Positions 43,232 to 52,100 of a stretch of DNA of 64,000 nt are shown here, piece after piece. A program made the position numbers and the translations under genes. The notes beneath the pieces were generated by a model that saw nothing but the letters and a program-made list of their open reading frames with translations, was not told the DNA's origin and ran no database searches. The stretch comes from Streptomyces luteolus (lineage in GTDB: Bacteria; Actinomycetota; Actinomycetes; Streptomycetales; Streptomycetaceae). Position 1 is the first letter of the stretch. The number at the start of each line of letters is the position of its first letter. The stretch lies in assembly GCF_029968015.1 (NCBI RefSeq), contig NZ_JASCIS010000002.1, forward strand, positions 186,001 through 250,000, read 5' to 3'.

Positions 43232-44313
43232 CGGGCGCTCCCCAGAGCGGTCAGCGGGTCGACGGACGTGATGCGGCGGATGGACAGGGCGGCCCCGAGC
43301 GCGCCGAGCAGGATCATCACGGCGGCGGGTACGAGGACGGTGGCGGGCGTGAGGAGGAACGGCACCGCGCCACCCGCGACGACGGCGCCGAGCCCGGCGG
43401 CGACAGCGGTACCGAGCAGCGTGCCGCCGGTGAGCAGGACGAGGGCCTGGCCGAGGGCGTCCTTCAGGAGGTTGGCCGTGGAGGCGCCGAGTGCCTTCAG
43501 GACGGCGACGTCCGCGCTGCGCTGGATCGTCCAGACGGTGAAGAACGCACCGATGACCAGGGCCGAGATGGCGAACAGGAAGCCGCGCATCAGCTGCAGT
43601 GAGCCGTTCTCGGAGGTGTACGAGCCGATCGCGGACAGGGAGTCCTGCTTGGAGACGGTCTCGGTGCCCGCTGCCCGGTCCGCGGCGCCGAGGTCGGCGG
43701 CCGGGTCGGCGTTCAGAGCGATCACGGTGGCGGCCGGGCCGTCGGCCTCGGTGGGCGGCGCTGCCTTCCGCCAGGTCGTCAGGCTGGTCCAGACGACGGG
43801 CGTGTGGCTGAAGGAGGCGTCTCCCCGTACGGCGGCCACGGTCAGCCGCTGCCCGGCGAGCGTGAGGGTGTCCCCGGGCCGCAGGCCGAGGTCGTCGGCG
43901 GCCGTGGTGGACAGGACGGCGGACGTGTCGTCGATCCTGCCGCTCTCGGGGGCGAGCGAGGAGCCGGGCCGCACGCCGAACGCGGAGACACCGGCGCTCC
44001 GGTCGCCGGCCGTGGCCTTGGTCGTGGTGATGCCCAGCGGTTCGGCGGAGGTGACCCCGGGGGTACTCGCCCACGCCCGCCACTGCTCGTCCGTGACGGT
44101 GGAGTCGGCGTACGACAGGTCCTGTCCGCGGCCGGGGGCGTTGAAAGCGATCCTGTCGGCGGGCAGGCCGGTGACGGCGGAGATGTTCTGCTGCCCCAGG
44201 CCGGCCGTCAGCCCGGACAGCAGGCCGACAAGCAGGGTGATCAGCACGATGACGGTTCCCATCAGGGCGAAGCGCCCCTTGGCGAACTTCAGGTCTCTCC
44301 AGGCGACGAACAC
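43228..44313 (-). CDS. FtsX-like ABC permease
   Basis: A 361-residue permease of the MacB/FtsX type: one N-terminal membrane helix (about 17-40), a long outside domain (about 45-225), then three helices in the C-terminal part (including AISALVIGAFFTVWTIQ and SADVAVLKALGASTANLLKD). The length of the outside domain fits the family. GTG start 44313. Confidence 0.87.
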   Translation of the reverse strand: MFVAWRDLKFAKGRFALMGTVIVLITLLVGLLSGLTAGLGQQNISAVTGLPADRIAFNAPGRGQDLSYADSTVTDEQWRAWASTPGVTSAEPLGITTTKATAGDRSAGVSAFGVRPGSSLAPESGRIDDTSAVLSTTAADDLGLRPGDTLTLAGQRLTVAAVRGDASFSHTPVVWTSLTTWRKAAPPTEADGPAATVIALNADPAADLGAADRAAGTETVSKQDSLSAIGSYTSENGSLQLMRGFLFAISALVIGAFFTVWTIQRSADVAVLKALGASTANLLKDALGQALVLLTGGTLLGTAVAAGLGAVVAGGAVPFLLTPATVLVPAAVMILLGALGAALSIRRITSVDPLTALGSAR

Positions 44314-44484
44314 GGCTCGGCCAGCCCCTTCAGGTGGTGGAATCGGAAGGACTCCACCGTCGCCGTCGAGCCCCCGCCCGGGCATCTGGCGCAGGACGGC
44401 ACCTCGGGGATCGAAGGGCGCCAGGCGAGTTGTAACTTTCGATGGAGGCCGCTTCGGGCCCGGTCTCCTTAGGCTGGAACGACT

Positions 44485-45813
44485 GTGAACGCCACCGCCC
44501 CCTCCCTGACCCCGACCACCCGGATCCTGGCCTGGTGCCTGCACCTGCTGATCGTCGGCCTGCTCGCCCTGACCGCCGTCCGCGCGGTGGCCGACGGCCG
44601 GCCGCACGCGGGGGCGGTCGTCACGGTGACCGTGGTGTGCGCCCTGGTGTACGCGGCGGGCCCGCTGCTGCCGCGGATACGGCGGTCCCGGTCGGCCGCC
44701 GCGTGGTGGCTGGCCTGTGTGGGCGTCTGCTGGCTGGCCCTGCTCGCCCTGTCGGGCGACGGGGTGTGGGTGGCGTTCCCGCTGTACTTCCTCCAACTCC
44801 ACCTGCTGCCCCGCCGTGCCGGGCTGCTCGCGGTGCTCGCGACGGCGGTGGCGGCGATCGCCGCGTACGCCGCCCACCAGGGCTCGTTCGGCGCGCCCAT
44901 GGCGATCGGCCCGGCCCTGGGAGCGGCTGTGGCCGTCGCCGTGGTGTGGGGGTACCAGGCCCTGTACCGGGAGAGCGAGGAGCGCCAGAAGCTCATCGAC
45001 GAGCTCACCGCCACCCGCGCCGACCTCGCCGCCGCCCAGCACACCGCGGGCGTCCTGGCGGAACGTGAACGCCTGGCCCGGGAGATCCACGACACCCTCG
45101 CCCAGGGGCTGACCAGCATCCAGCTGCTGCTGCGCGCCGCCGAGCGGGCCCTGCCCGAAGCGCCGGACAACGCCGCCCGCCACGTGGACCAGGCGCGGCA
45201 GGCCGCCGTCGACAACCTGGCCGAGGCCCGCCGCTTCGTCGCGGCGCTCACCCCGCCCGCCCTGGAGGACACCACGCTGGCCGGCGCCCTGGAACGGCTC
45301 TGCGCCACCACGTCCGCCCGGCACCGGCTCACCGCGCGCTTCCGTCTCGACGGCGAGCCGGTGCCGCTGCCGACCGCGCACGAGGTGGCGCTGCTCCGCA
45401 TCGCCCAGTCCGCCCTTGCCAATACGGTCCAGCACGCCGGTGCCGAGACCGCCGATGTCACCCTGCGTCATCGCGGCGGCCGCGTCTCCCTCGGCGTCGT
45501 GGACGACGGCGCCGGATTCGCCCCGGACCGGCTGCCCGCCCCCGACCCGGAGCGCGGCGGCTTCGGACTGGCCGCGATGCGCGCCCGGATGCAGGCCCTC
45601 GGCGGCACCTTCACCCTCGACTCGGCCCCCGGCCGGGGCACATCCCTGACCGCCGAGCTTCCTCTGGAACCCCGTACCGACCCTCGTACGGACCCTCGTA
45701 CGGACCCTCGTACGGACCCCCGTACCGACCCCCGTACGGACCCCCGTCCCAACCCCCGCACAGCCCCCTCCGCAGACCCCCGCACCGACGGCGAACCCGA
45801 GGCCCACCGATGA
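44485..45813 (+). CDS. sensor histidine kinase with Pro-Arg-Thr-Asp tail
   Basis: A 442-residue kinase with four to five membrane helices at about 10-160, phospho-acceptor His in REIHDTLAQGL (near 205), and HATPase motifs (RIAQSALANTVQHAG, GGFGLAAMRAR). The last 45 residues are repeats of PRTD encoded by a 12-bp tandem array and are likely disordered. GTG start 44485. Its stop overlaps the response-regulator ATG. Confidence 0.88.
   Translation: MNATAPSLTPTTRILAWCLHLLIVGLLALTAVRAVADGRPHAGAVVTVTVVCALVYAAGPLLPRIRRSRSAAAWWLACVGVCWLALLALSGDGVWVAFPLYFLQLHLLPRRAGLLAVLATAVAAIAAYAAHQGSFGAPMAIGPALGAAVAVAVVWGYQALYRESEERQKLIDELTATRADLAAAQHTAGVLAERERLAREIHDTLAQGLTSIQLLLRAAERALPEAPDNAARHVDQARQAAVDNLAEARRFVAALTPPALEDTTLAGALERLCATTSARHRLTARFRLDGEPVPLPTAHEVALLRIAQSALANTVQHAGAETADVTLRHRGGRVSLGVVDDGAGFAPDRLPAPDPERGGFGLAAMRARMQALGGTFTLDSAPGRGTSLTAELPLEPRTDPRTDPRTDPRTDPRTDPRTDPRPNPRTAPSADPRTDGEPEAHR
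45668..45755 (+). repeat. 12-bp coding repeat (PRTD units)
   Basis: Seven or so copies of CCCCGTACCGAC or variants encode repeated Pro-Arg-Thr-Asp at the C-terminus of the kinase. The period keeps the frame. Confidence 0.9.
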
Positions 45814-46445
45814 CCGAGAGCCCCATCCGGCTGCTGCTCGCCGACGATCACCCGGTGGTACGGGCCGGGCTCCGAGCCGTTCTGGAGACCGAGCCCGGCC
45901 TCACCGTGGTCGCCGAGGCCGCCACAGCCGAGGAGGCGGTCACGCGTGCGGCCCTGGGGGACATCGACGTCGTCCTGATGGACCTGCGGTTCGGCCGAGG
46001 CATGGGCGGGGCCGAGGCCACCGCCCGGATCACCGAAAGCACCGACGCGCCCCGCGTCCTGATCGTCACCACGTACGACTCCGACGCGGACACCCTGCCC
46101 GCGATCGAGGCGGGCGCCACCGGCTACCTCCTCAAGGACGCCCCGCCCGAGGACCTCGCGGCCGCCGTCCGCACGGCCGCCACCGGGCGCACGACGCTCG
46201 CCCCGGCCGTCGCCGACCGTCTGATGCACCGGCTGCGCACCCCCGCCACCACACTGACCCGGCGCGAGACCGAAGTCCTGTCGCTGGTGGCCGAGGGCCT
46301 GTCCAACCAGGCGATCGGCGGTCGGCTGCACCTCACCGAGGGCACGGTCAAGTCCCACTTGGCGCGCATCTACGCGAAGCTCGACGTCGACTCCCGCACC
46401 GCCGCGGTGGCAACGGCGACCGGACTCGGCCTCATCCGCCGCTGA
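45810..46445 (+). CDS. NarL-family response regulator
   Basis: A 211-residue regulator: LLLADDHPVVRAG receiver start, Asp in DVVLMDLRFG (near 54), Lys in YLLKDAP and LuxR HTH at about 150-205 (SNQAIGGRLHLTEGTVKSHLARI). It likely controls the divergent FtsX-type ABC operon. Confidence 0.9.
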   Translation: MTESPIRLLLADDHPVVRAGLRAVLETEPGLTVVAEAATAEEAVTRAALGDIDVVLMDLRFGRGMGGAEATARITESTDAPRVLIVTTYDSDADTLPAIEAGATGYLLKDAPPEDLAAAVRTAATGRTTLAPAVADRLMHRLRTPATTLTRRETEVLSLVAEGLSNQAIGGRLHLTEGTVKSHLARIYAKLDVDSRTAAVATATGLGLIRR

Positions 46446-47046
46446 ACCGGTCCCCGGCAACTCCCGTACCCCGCCCGGCAGTCGGCGCGGGCGCCGTACG
46501 GAAGTCGTCCGCGCGCAGAGCGCGCAGCGCGCGTCGTACCCCCTTCGGGCGGGCCGGGCCCGGCACAAGGCGCCAGGCGCAGGCCGCGCGCCGGCGGACG
46601 TGCCGGGCGACCTTCCCGCCGCGGCCGCGCGGAGCGCCCGTACGGCGGGACGGGCGGGTGCCGAGCAGCAGCACGTCGGACTCCCGGTGGGCGACCTTGC
46701 ACAGCGCCGGGCCCGGCCGGTCGCGTACGACGAGACGGCGCGCCGTGACCCCGCGCGGGTTGCCGCCGAAGGCCTCGTCGAAGGCGCGGTCGAGGCAGAT
46801 CCTGGCCTGGGTCTTCCACAGGGCGGCCCAGACCCGGTCCGGGTACCGCAGGTACAGGGCCTCGCCCTCGGGCGGCTCCCAGGCGTGCACGGCGACCAGG
46901 ACGCGGCCGGAGCGGCGGGCCTCGGCGGCGCCCGCGCGCAGGGCGGCCAGGCTCGCGAGGGAGCCGCTCACTCCGACGACGACGCGTCCGGGATCACCTC
47001 CCGCGGCCACCTCGTCCACGTACTCCACCGTGCTCTCCCGCACCAT
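46432..47046 (-). CDS. universal-stress-protein-like protein
   Basis: A 204-residue protein beginning with the USP core (VVVGVSGSLASLAALRAGAAEARR, VLVAVHAWEPPEG) and including SDVLLLGTRPSRR near the end of the USP fold. A basic, low-complexity tail follows. ATG 47046 with GGAGG upstream. It is divergent from the MocR gene and overlaps the response-regulator stop by 14 bases. Confidence 0.7.
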   Translation of the reverse strand: MVRESTVEYVDEVAAGGDPGRVVVGVSGSLASLAALRAGAAEARRSGRVLVAVHAWEPPEGEALYLRYPDRVWAALWKTQARICLDRAFDEAFGGNPRGVTARRLVVRDRPGPALCKVAHRESDVLLLGTRPSRRTGAPRGRGGKVARHVRRRAACAWRLVPGPARPKGVRRALRALRADDFRTAPAPTAGRGTGVAGDRFSGG

Positions 47047-47121
47047 CGCCGCCTCCTCCCACAGCCAGTCCGATCCAGGCCACTTCCCCCACAGGGCCGA
47101 CCACTGCCCCCAGTCTGTAGA

Positions 47122-47151
47122 GTGATTGGCCAGCCCAGGAGGGCCAATCAC
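47122..47151. promoter_or_regulatory. MocR operator candidate
   Basis: GTGATTGGCC (47122-47131) and GGCCAATCAC (47142-47151) form a perfect 10-bp inverted repeat, ending 11 bases before the MocR start and inside the divergent promoter region. Confidence 0.65.
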
Positions 47152-47162
47152 GAGGAGTTGGC

Positions 47163-48629
47163 ATGGCAGAGACGCAGGTGGTCCGTTCCGTGGACAGCAC
47201 CCTCGGCAGCCGTCGGCTCGCCGGGCTCCTCACCGCGACCGCGGGCGAGCGGCCCGGCTACCGCGCCCTGGCGCAGGGCGTCCGCACCCTGCTGCTCGAC
47301 GGCCGGATCGCGCTGCGCACCCGGCTGCCCGCCGAGCGCGAGCTCGCGACGGCCCTCGGTATCAGTCGGGCCACGGTCACGGCGGCGTACGACCTGCTGC
47401 GCTCGGACGGCTTCGCGCACAGCAGGCGCGGCTCGGGCACCTGGACCGTGCTGCCCGAGGGCCGGCGGCCCAGCAACGTCGCGTACGCGGAGACGGACGA
47501 CGTCATCGACCTGGCCATGGCCGCTCCGTACGCACCGCAGGGCGTGCTGACCGAGGCGCTCGCCGCGGTGACGGGTTCGATGGCCCGGCACGCGGCGACG
47601 GCGGGCTACCACCCTTACGGGCTACCGGAGTTGAGGGCGGCGGTGGCGGAGCGGTTCACGCGCCGCGGTCTGTCCACGCTGCCCGAGCAGATCCTGATCA
47701 CCTCCGGCGCCCAGCAGGCGGTGTCGCTCACCCTCTCGCTCCTGACCCGGCCCGGCGACCGGGTCCTGGTGGAGAACCCCAGCTACGCGAACGTCCTCGA
47801 CGCGGTCCGGAGGGACGGACTGCGGGCGACCCCCGTGCCGGTGACGGACGAGGGCTGGGACGCCGAGGTGGCGGAGTCGACGCTGCGGCAGGCGGCGCCC
47901 CGACTCGCCTATCTCGTACCGGACTTCCACAATCCGACGGGCCGCCTGATGCCCGTCGAGCAGCGCCGGCGGATCCTCGACACGGCGCGCCGCACGGGCA
48001 CCTGGCTGCTCGTCGACGAGACCCTCACGGACATCGCGCTCGACGTCCCGCCGCCCGCGCCGTTCGCCTCGCTCGCCGGGCACGGTGTGGGCGAACAGCT
48101 CGTCACCGTCGGCTCGTTGAGCAAGACGCACTGGGGCGGTCTGCGGATCGGCTGGGTGCGGGCGAGCACGCAGTTGGTCACCGAGCTGGCCACCCACCGC
48201 GTGCCGACGGACATCGCGAGTTCCGTCCTCGACCAGCTGCTCGCGACCGAGCTGATCGAGCGTACGGACGCGGTGCTCAAGGAGCGGCTGCCGCTGCTGC
48301 GCTCGCAGCGGTCGGCGCTCGCGGCCGCGCTCGCCGAGCAACTCCCGGAGTGGCGTTGGCAGTTGCCGCCCGGCGGGCTCTGCCTGTGGGTGGACCTGGG
48401 CGCGCCGGTCTCCTCGGCCCTGGCGACGGCGGCACTCGACCACGGCGTACGCGTGGAGGGCGGCTCGCGCTTCGGCGCCGATCCGGGCACGCACGAGCAC
48501 CGCCTCCGCATCCCCTACGCGCTGCCCGCCGAGCTCTGCGTGGAGGCGGTGGGCCGGCTGGCCAGGGCGCTGGCGGCGGGACTGCCGACGGCCGACGGCG
48601 AGGGCAGGCCCCGCCACTGGGTGGCCTGA
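47163..48629 (+). CDS. MocR-type regulator (GntR HTH plus aminotransferase)
   Basis: A 488-residue fusion. The GntR winged HTH is at about 28-95 (LPAERELATALGISRATVTAAYDLL), and the type-I PLP aminotransferase fold at about 115-480, with Lys in VGSLSKTHWGGLRIGW (near 320) for the Schiff base and YLVPDFHNPTGRLM. MocR proteins regulate PLP, GABA or ectoine metabolism; no such genes are adjacent, so the target may be itself or the USP gene. ATG 47163 with GAGGAG upstream. Confidence 0.88.
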   Translation: MAETQVVRSVDSTLGSRRLAGLLTATAGERPGYRALAQGVRTLLLDGRIALRTRLPAERELATALGISRATVTAAYDLLRSDGFAHSRRGSGTWTVLPEGRRPSNVAYAETDDVIDLAMAAPYAPQGVLTEALAAVTGSMARHAATAGYHPYGLPELRAAVAERFTRRGLSTLPEQILITSGAQQAVSLTLSLLTRPGDRVLVENPSYANVLDAVRRDGLRATPVPVTDEGWDAEVAESTLRQAAPRLAYLVPDFHNPTGRLMPVEQRRRILDTARRTGTWLLVDETLTDIALDVPPPAPFASLAGHGVGEQLVTVGSLSKTHWGGLRIGWVRASTQLVTELATHRVPTDIASSVLDQLLATELIERTDAVLKERLPLLRSQRSALAAALAEQLPEWRWQLPPGGLCLWVDLGAPVSSALATAALDHGVRVEGGSRFGADPGTHEHRLRIPYALPAELCVEAVGRLARALAAGLPTADGEGRPRHWVA

Positions 48630-48642
48630 CCCGCCACCCGGT

Positions 48643-48960
48643 TCACGCCGGGGCCGGTCCCCCGAAGACGTCCACCGCTTCCCGTACGTCGGCGAGCGCA
48701 CCGGTCAGGGCGCTGACCGAGCCCACGGAGCAGGCGATCAGGAGCAGCGAGCGCCGCAGCCGCGGCAGCTCGGGAGCCCCGTGGGAGGCCATCGCGGCGA
48801 GCGCCGCGAGTTCGTCCTCGGCGATGCCGCGGTCCGGGAACTCGGACGGGTACGCGGCCAGTTCGCGGCGCAGCCGGGATACGGCGGAGCTCAGTCGCTC
48901 CACCTTCGGATCCAGGTCGCCGCCCACCACCGGTCGTCTCTGTCGCACGCTTCGCAACAC
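48643..48960 (-). CDS. DUF5955-like conserved protein
   Basis: A 105-residue helical protein (ELAAYPSEFPDRGIAEDELAALAAM, then RLRRSLLLIACSVGSVSAL) resembling the small Streptomyces DUF5955 family. GTG 48960 with GGGGGA six bases upstream. Function unknown. Confidence 0.7.
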   Translation of the reverse strand: MLRSVRQRRPVVGGDLDPKVERLSSAVSRLRRELAAYPSEFPDRGIAEDELAALAAMASHGAPELPRLRRSLLLIACSVGSVSALTGALADVREAVDVFGGPAPA

Positions 48961-49341
48961 AGCTCATCCCCCTCGCACTCGGTCGTGCGCCCGTGTCTCG
49001 TGTCAGGTGGATCTGATGCTTCAGGTGGATCTGATGCCTCAGGTGGTTCTGGCGGTTCCGCCACGCCCACCGCGGTTCCCCCGCGCCCCCGGTCCCCCCA
49101 GGCCCTGCCTGGCTGCGATGGTCGGTCGCCGGGGACGCGGGTCAGTTAACGCCACGCGGCGGCGCGCTCGCCACTCCCGTGACTGAATTCGACCGCCTCG
49201 TCCCCTGTCCGGGACTGAGCGAAGTGTTCCGTTCCGTCCCGCGCGACAGCGCAGGCGTTCGTAGGCTGGCGGTAGGAGCGGGGTGCGGCTCGAAGAGCCG
49301 GACCGGTACGACGGAGTTGGCCGAATCGCGGAGGCTGGGCC
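48961..49341. other. 381-bp intergenic region with an 18-bp repeat
   Basis: Contains three units of TCAGGTGGATCTGATGCT, or close variants, at 49003, 49021 and 49039, then C-rich sequence. No supported gene. Only the Shine-Dalgarno of the nucleotidyltransferase gene (CGGAGG, about 49329) is clear. Confidence 0.6.
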
Positions 49342-49983
49342 ATGAGACAGAGCGAGACGGCTGCGGTAAGGGAGCCGCGCGTCGCGGGGCTGCTGCTCGC
49401 CGCGGGCGGCGGGCGGCGGCTCGGCGGCCGCCCGAAGGCACTGCTGCCGTACCGGGGCCGCCCCCTGGTGGAGCACGCGGTACGGGTGCTGCGTACGGGC
49501 GGCTGCGCCGAGGTGCACGTGGTCATCGGTGCGGCGGCCGATCGCGTACGGGAGGAGGCCGCGCTCGACGGCTGCGTCCTGGTCGAGAACCCGGAGTGGG
49601 AGCAGGGCATGGGCTCGTCGCTGCGGGCCGGGCTCGCCTCGCTCGCGGCGGGGCAGGCGCAGGCACAGGCACAGGCGCAGGCGCAGGCGGCGCTCGTCTC
49701 GCTCGTCGACCAGCCGGGCATCGGCGCGGAGGCGGTACGCCGGGTGGTGGCGGCCTGCACGTCCCCGTCGAGTCTGGCGTGTGCCGCGTACGACGGCGGG
49801 CGCGGGCATCCCGTGCTGTTCGGGGCCGAGCACTGGCCGGGCATCGCGGCGACGGCGACCGGGGATCGCGGGGCGCGCGCTTACCTGAACGAGCACGAGG
49901 CGGAGATCACACGCGTCGAGTGCGGGGACGTGGCCGAGGCGTACGACATCGACACGGAGGCGGACCTGGCGCGGTTGGAGTGA
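49342..49983 (+). CDS. MocA/MobA-like nucleotidyltransferase
   Basis: A 213-residue NTP-transferase fold protein. The nucleotide loop GLLLAAGGGRRLGGRPKALL lies at about residues 16-35, followed by the acceptor segment GMGSSLRAGL and the metal-site DQPG (near 120). It resembles molybdenum-cofactor cytidylyltransferases that charge MPT for xanthine dehydrogenase-type enzymes, which fits a purine-catabolism region. Six Gln-Ala pairs in the middle (residues about 105-116) come from a CAGGCG/CAGGCA repeat. Confidence 0.82.
   Translation: MRQSETAAVREPRVAGLLLAAGGGRRLGGRPKALLPYRGRPLVEHAVRVLRTGGCAEVHVVIGAAADRVREEAALDGCVLVENPEWEQGMGSSLRAGLASLAAGQAQAQAQAQAQAALVSLVDQPGIGAEAVRRVVAACTSPSSLACAAYDGGRGHPVLFGAEHWPGIAATATGDRGARAYLNEHEAEITRVECGDVAEAYDIDTEADLARLE
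49654..49689 (+). repeat. 6-bp coding repeat (Gln-Ala)
   Basis: Six CAGGCG/CAGGCA units in a row in the nucleotidyltransferase gene. Copy-number change would keep the frame. Confidence 0.95.
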
Positions 49984-50108
49984 GCGCGGGCGGTGACCCG
50001 GTGCAGGAGCGTGAAACCGGCCACGCATCGGGCAGTGAACCTGGAGTGATCGGAATGGCACTCAGAGCCATGTTCTGTCGACTCGGAGAATCTCGACATC
50101 AACACACC

Positions 50109-50137
50109 TTGAACTTCCACTATGAGGAAACTACTAT
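50109..50137 (+). promoter_or_regulatory. aceB promoter with embedded inverted repeat
   Basis: TTGAAC (50109-50114), a 17-bp spacer, then TACTAT (50132-50137). TTCC (50115-50118) and GGAA (50126-50129) form an inverted repeat within the spacer, and TCAACA lies just upstream, echoing the AllR operator arms. The leader to the aceB start is about 155 bases. Confidence 0.65.
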
Positions 50138-50297
50138 CCACTGGTCAGAAGCGCCCCGCGCTCCGGCGGCCTAGAAGCCGGTCATGCCCCTTCGCGGCAC
50201 TCAGTGCCGTGTTCTGGCCACCCCGTCTTCCGGTGTCGCAGCGGCTCCGAGGCCTTCGGGCCGCACCTGTTCATCCCGCTGAAGGAAGTGACAGCTC

Positions 50298-51929
50298 ATG
50301 TCCGCACCAGCGCCGTCCCCGCTGGCCATCGTCGACGCCGAGCCCCTGCCTCGGCAGGAAGAGGTCCTCACCGACGCCGCCCTCGCCTTCGTGGCGGAGC
50401 TGCACCGGCTGTTCACGCCCCGGCGTGACGAGCTCCTCACCCGCCGCGCCGAGCGCCGCGCCGAGATCGCCCGCACCTCTACGCTCGACTTCCTCCCGGA
50501 GACCGCTCGGATCCGTGAGGACGACTCCTGGCGCGTGGCCCCCGCGCCCGCGGCCCTGAACGACCGCCGCGTGGAGATCACCGGTCCCACCGACCGCAAG
50601 ATGACCATCAACGCCCTCAACTCGGGCGCCAAGGTCTGGCTCGCCGACTTCGAGGACGCCTCGGCCCCCACCTGGGAGAACGTGGTCCTCGGCCAGGTCA
50701 ACCTGATCGACGCCTACACGCGGAACATCGACTTCACCGACCCGAAGTCCGGCAAGTCGTACGCCCTGAAGGACGCCGACGAGCTGGCCACCGTCGTGAT
50801 GCGCCCGCGCGGCTGGCACCTGGAGGAGCGGCACCTGAAGTTCGACGGCCGCGCCGTCCCGGGTGCGCTCGTCGACTTCGGCCTGTACTTCTTCCACAAC
50901 GCCAAGCGCCTCATCGAGCTCGGCAAGGGCCCGTACTTCTACCTGCCGAAGACGGAGTCACACCTGGAGGCCCGCCTCTGGAACGACATCTTCGTCTTCG
51001 CCCAGGACTACGTCGGCATCCCGCAGGGCACCGTCCGCGCCACCGTCCTGATCGAGACGATCACGGCCGCGTACGAGATGGAGGAGATCCTCTACGAGCT
51101 GCGCGACCACGCGAGCGGTCTCAACGCCGGACGCTGGGACTACCTCTTCTCGATCGTCAAGAACTTCCGTGACGGCGGCGCCAAGTTCGTCCTGCCGGAC
51201 CGCAACGCGGTGACGATGACCGCGCCGTTCATGCGCGCCTACACCGAGCTGCTCGTGCGCACCTGCCACAAGCGCGGTGCGCACGCCATCGGCGGCATGG
51301 CGGCGTTCATCCCGTCGCGCCGGGACGCCGAGGTCAACAAGGTCGCGTTCGAGAAGGTCAAGAACGACAAGGACCGCGAGGCCGGCGACGGCTTCGACGG
51401 CTCCTGGGTCGCCCACCCGGACCTGGTGCCGATCGCCATGGCCTCCTTCGACGCGGTGCTCGGCGACAAGCCGAACCAGAAGGACCGCCTGCGCGAGGAC
51501 GTCGACGTCAAGCCGGAAGACCTCATCGCGATCGACTCGCTCGACGCCAAGCCCACCTACGACGGCCTGCGCAACGCCGTCCAGGTCGGCACCCGCTACA
51601 TCGAGGCCTGGCTGCGCGGACTCGGCGCCGTCGCGATCTTCAACCTGATGGAGGACGCGGCCACCGCCGAGATCTCCCGCTCGCAGATCTGGCAGTGGAT
51701 CAACGCGGGGGTTGTATTCGAGCACGAAGGCCAGGCTGTGACCGCCACCGCGGACCTGGCCCGCAAGGTCGCCGGCGAGGAACTCGCCAAGATCCGCGAG
51801 GAGATCGGCGACGAGGCCTTCGAGGCCGGCAACTGGCAGCAGGCACACGACCTGCTCCTGACGGTGTCGCTCGACGCCGACTACGCGGACTTCCTGACGC
51901 TGCCCGCGTACGAGCAGCTGGCCGGCTGA
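50298..51929 (+). CDS. aceB: malate synthase A
   Basis: A 543-residue enzyme that joins glyoxylate and acetyl-CoA to give malate. Active-site segments are [14 protein letters not shown] (near 172-185), [32 protein letters not shown], and [19 protein letters not shown] near the catalytic Asp. Length fits the A-type enzyme. It consumes glyoxylate from allantoin breakdown; from memory, its S. coelicolor homologue is under AllR control. ATG 50298 with GAAGGA upstream; a terminator follows. Confidence 0.95.
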   Translation: MSAPAPSPLAIVDAEPLPRQEEVLTDAALAFVAELHRLFTPRRDELLTRRAERRAEIARTSTLDFLPETARIREDDSWRVAPAPAALNDRRVEITGPTDRKMTINALNSGAKVWLADFEDASAPTWENVVLGQVNLIDAYTRNIDFTDPKSGKSYALKDADELATVVMRPRGWHLEERHLKFDGRAVPGALVDFGLYFFHNAKRLIELGKGPYFYLPKTESHLEARLWNDIFVFAQDYVGIPQGTVRATVLIETITAAYEMEEILYELRDHASGLNAGRWDYLFSIVKNFRDGGAKFVLPDRNAVTMTAPFMRAYTELLVRTCHKRGAHAIGGMAAFIPSRRDAEVNKVAFEKVKNDKDREAGDGFDGSWVAHPDLVPIAMASFDAVLGDKPNQKDRLREDVDVKPEDLIAIDSLDAKPTYDGLRNAVQVGTRYIEAWLRGLGAVAIFNLMEDAATAEISRSQIWQWINAGVVFEHEGQAVTATADLARKVAGEELAKIREEIGDEAFEAGNWQQAHDLLLTVSLDADYADFLTLPAYEQLAG

Positions 51930-51947
51930 GTCCGACCGAGCCTCACC

Positions 51948-51987
51948 GTGCCCCCGTGGCGCGCCCCAGCGGCGCCTACGGGGGCAC
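51948..51987. terminator. aceB terminator
   Basis: GTGCCCCCGT (51948-51957) pairs perfectly with ACGGGGGCAC (51978-51987), with further pairing inside the loop. Confidence 0.85.
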
Positions 51988-52100
51988 ACCCGTCTCCGGC
52001 CCCGCGACCGCAACACTTCAGCCGACCGGCCGACGCGCCAACTTGCCCTTCCCGCAAGGCCGTTGATGGACTGCTCCCCCTACGGGGAAGGCGGTACGGG

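Noticed and set aside
49179..50174. Plus-strand frame starting MTEFDRLVPCPGLSEVF
   Set aside because: Looks protein-like for 20 residues but then runs out of frame through the nucleotidyltransferase gene.
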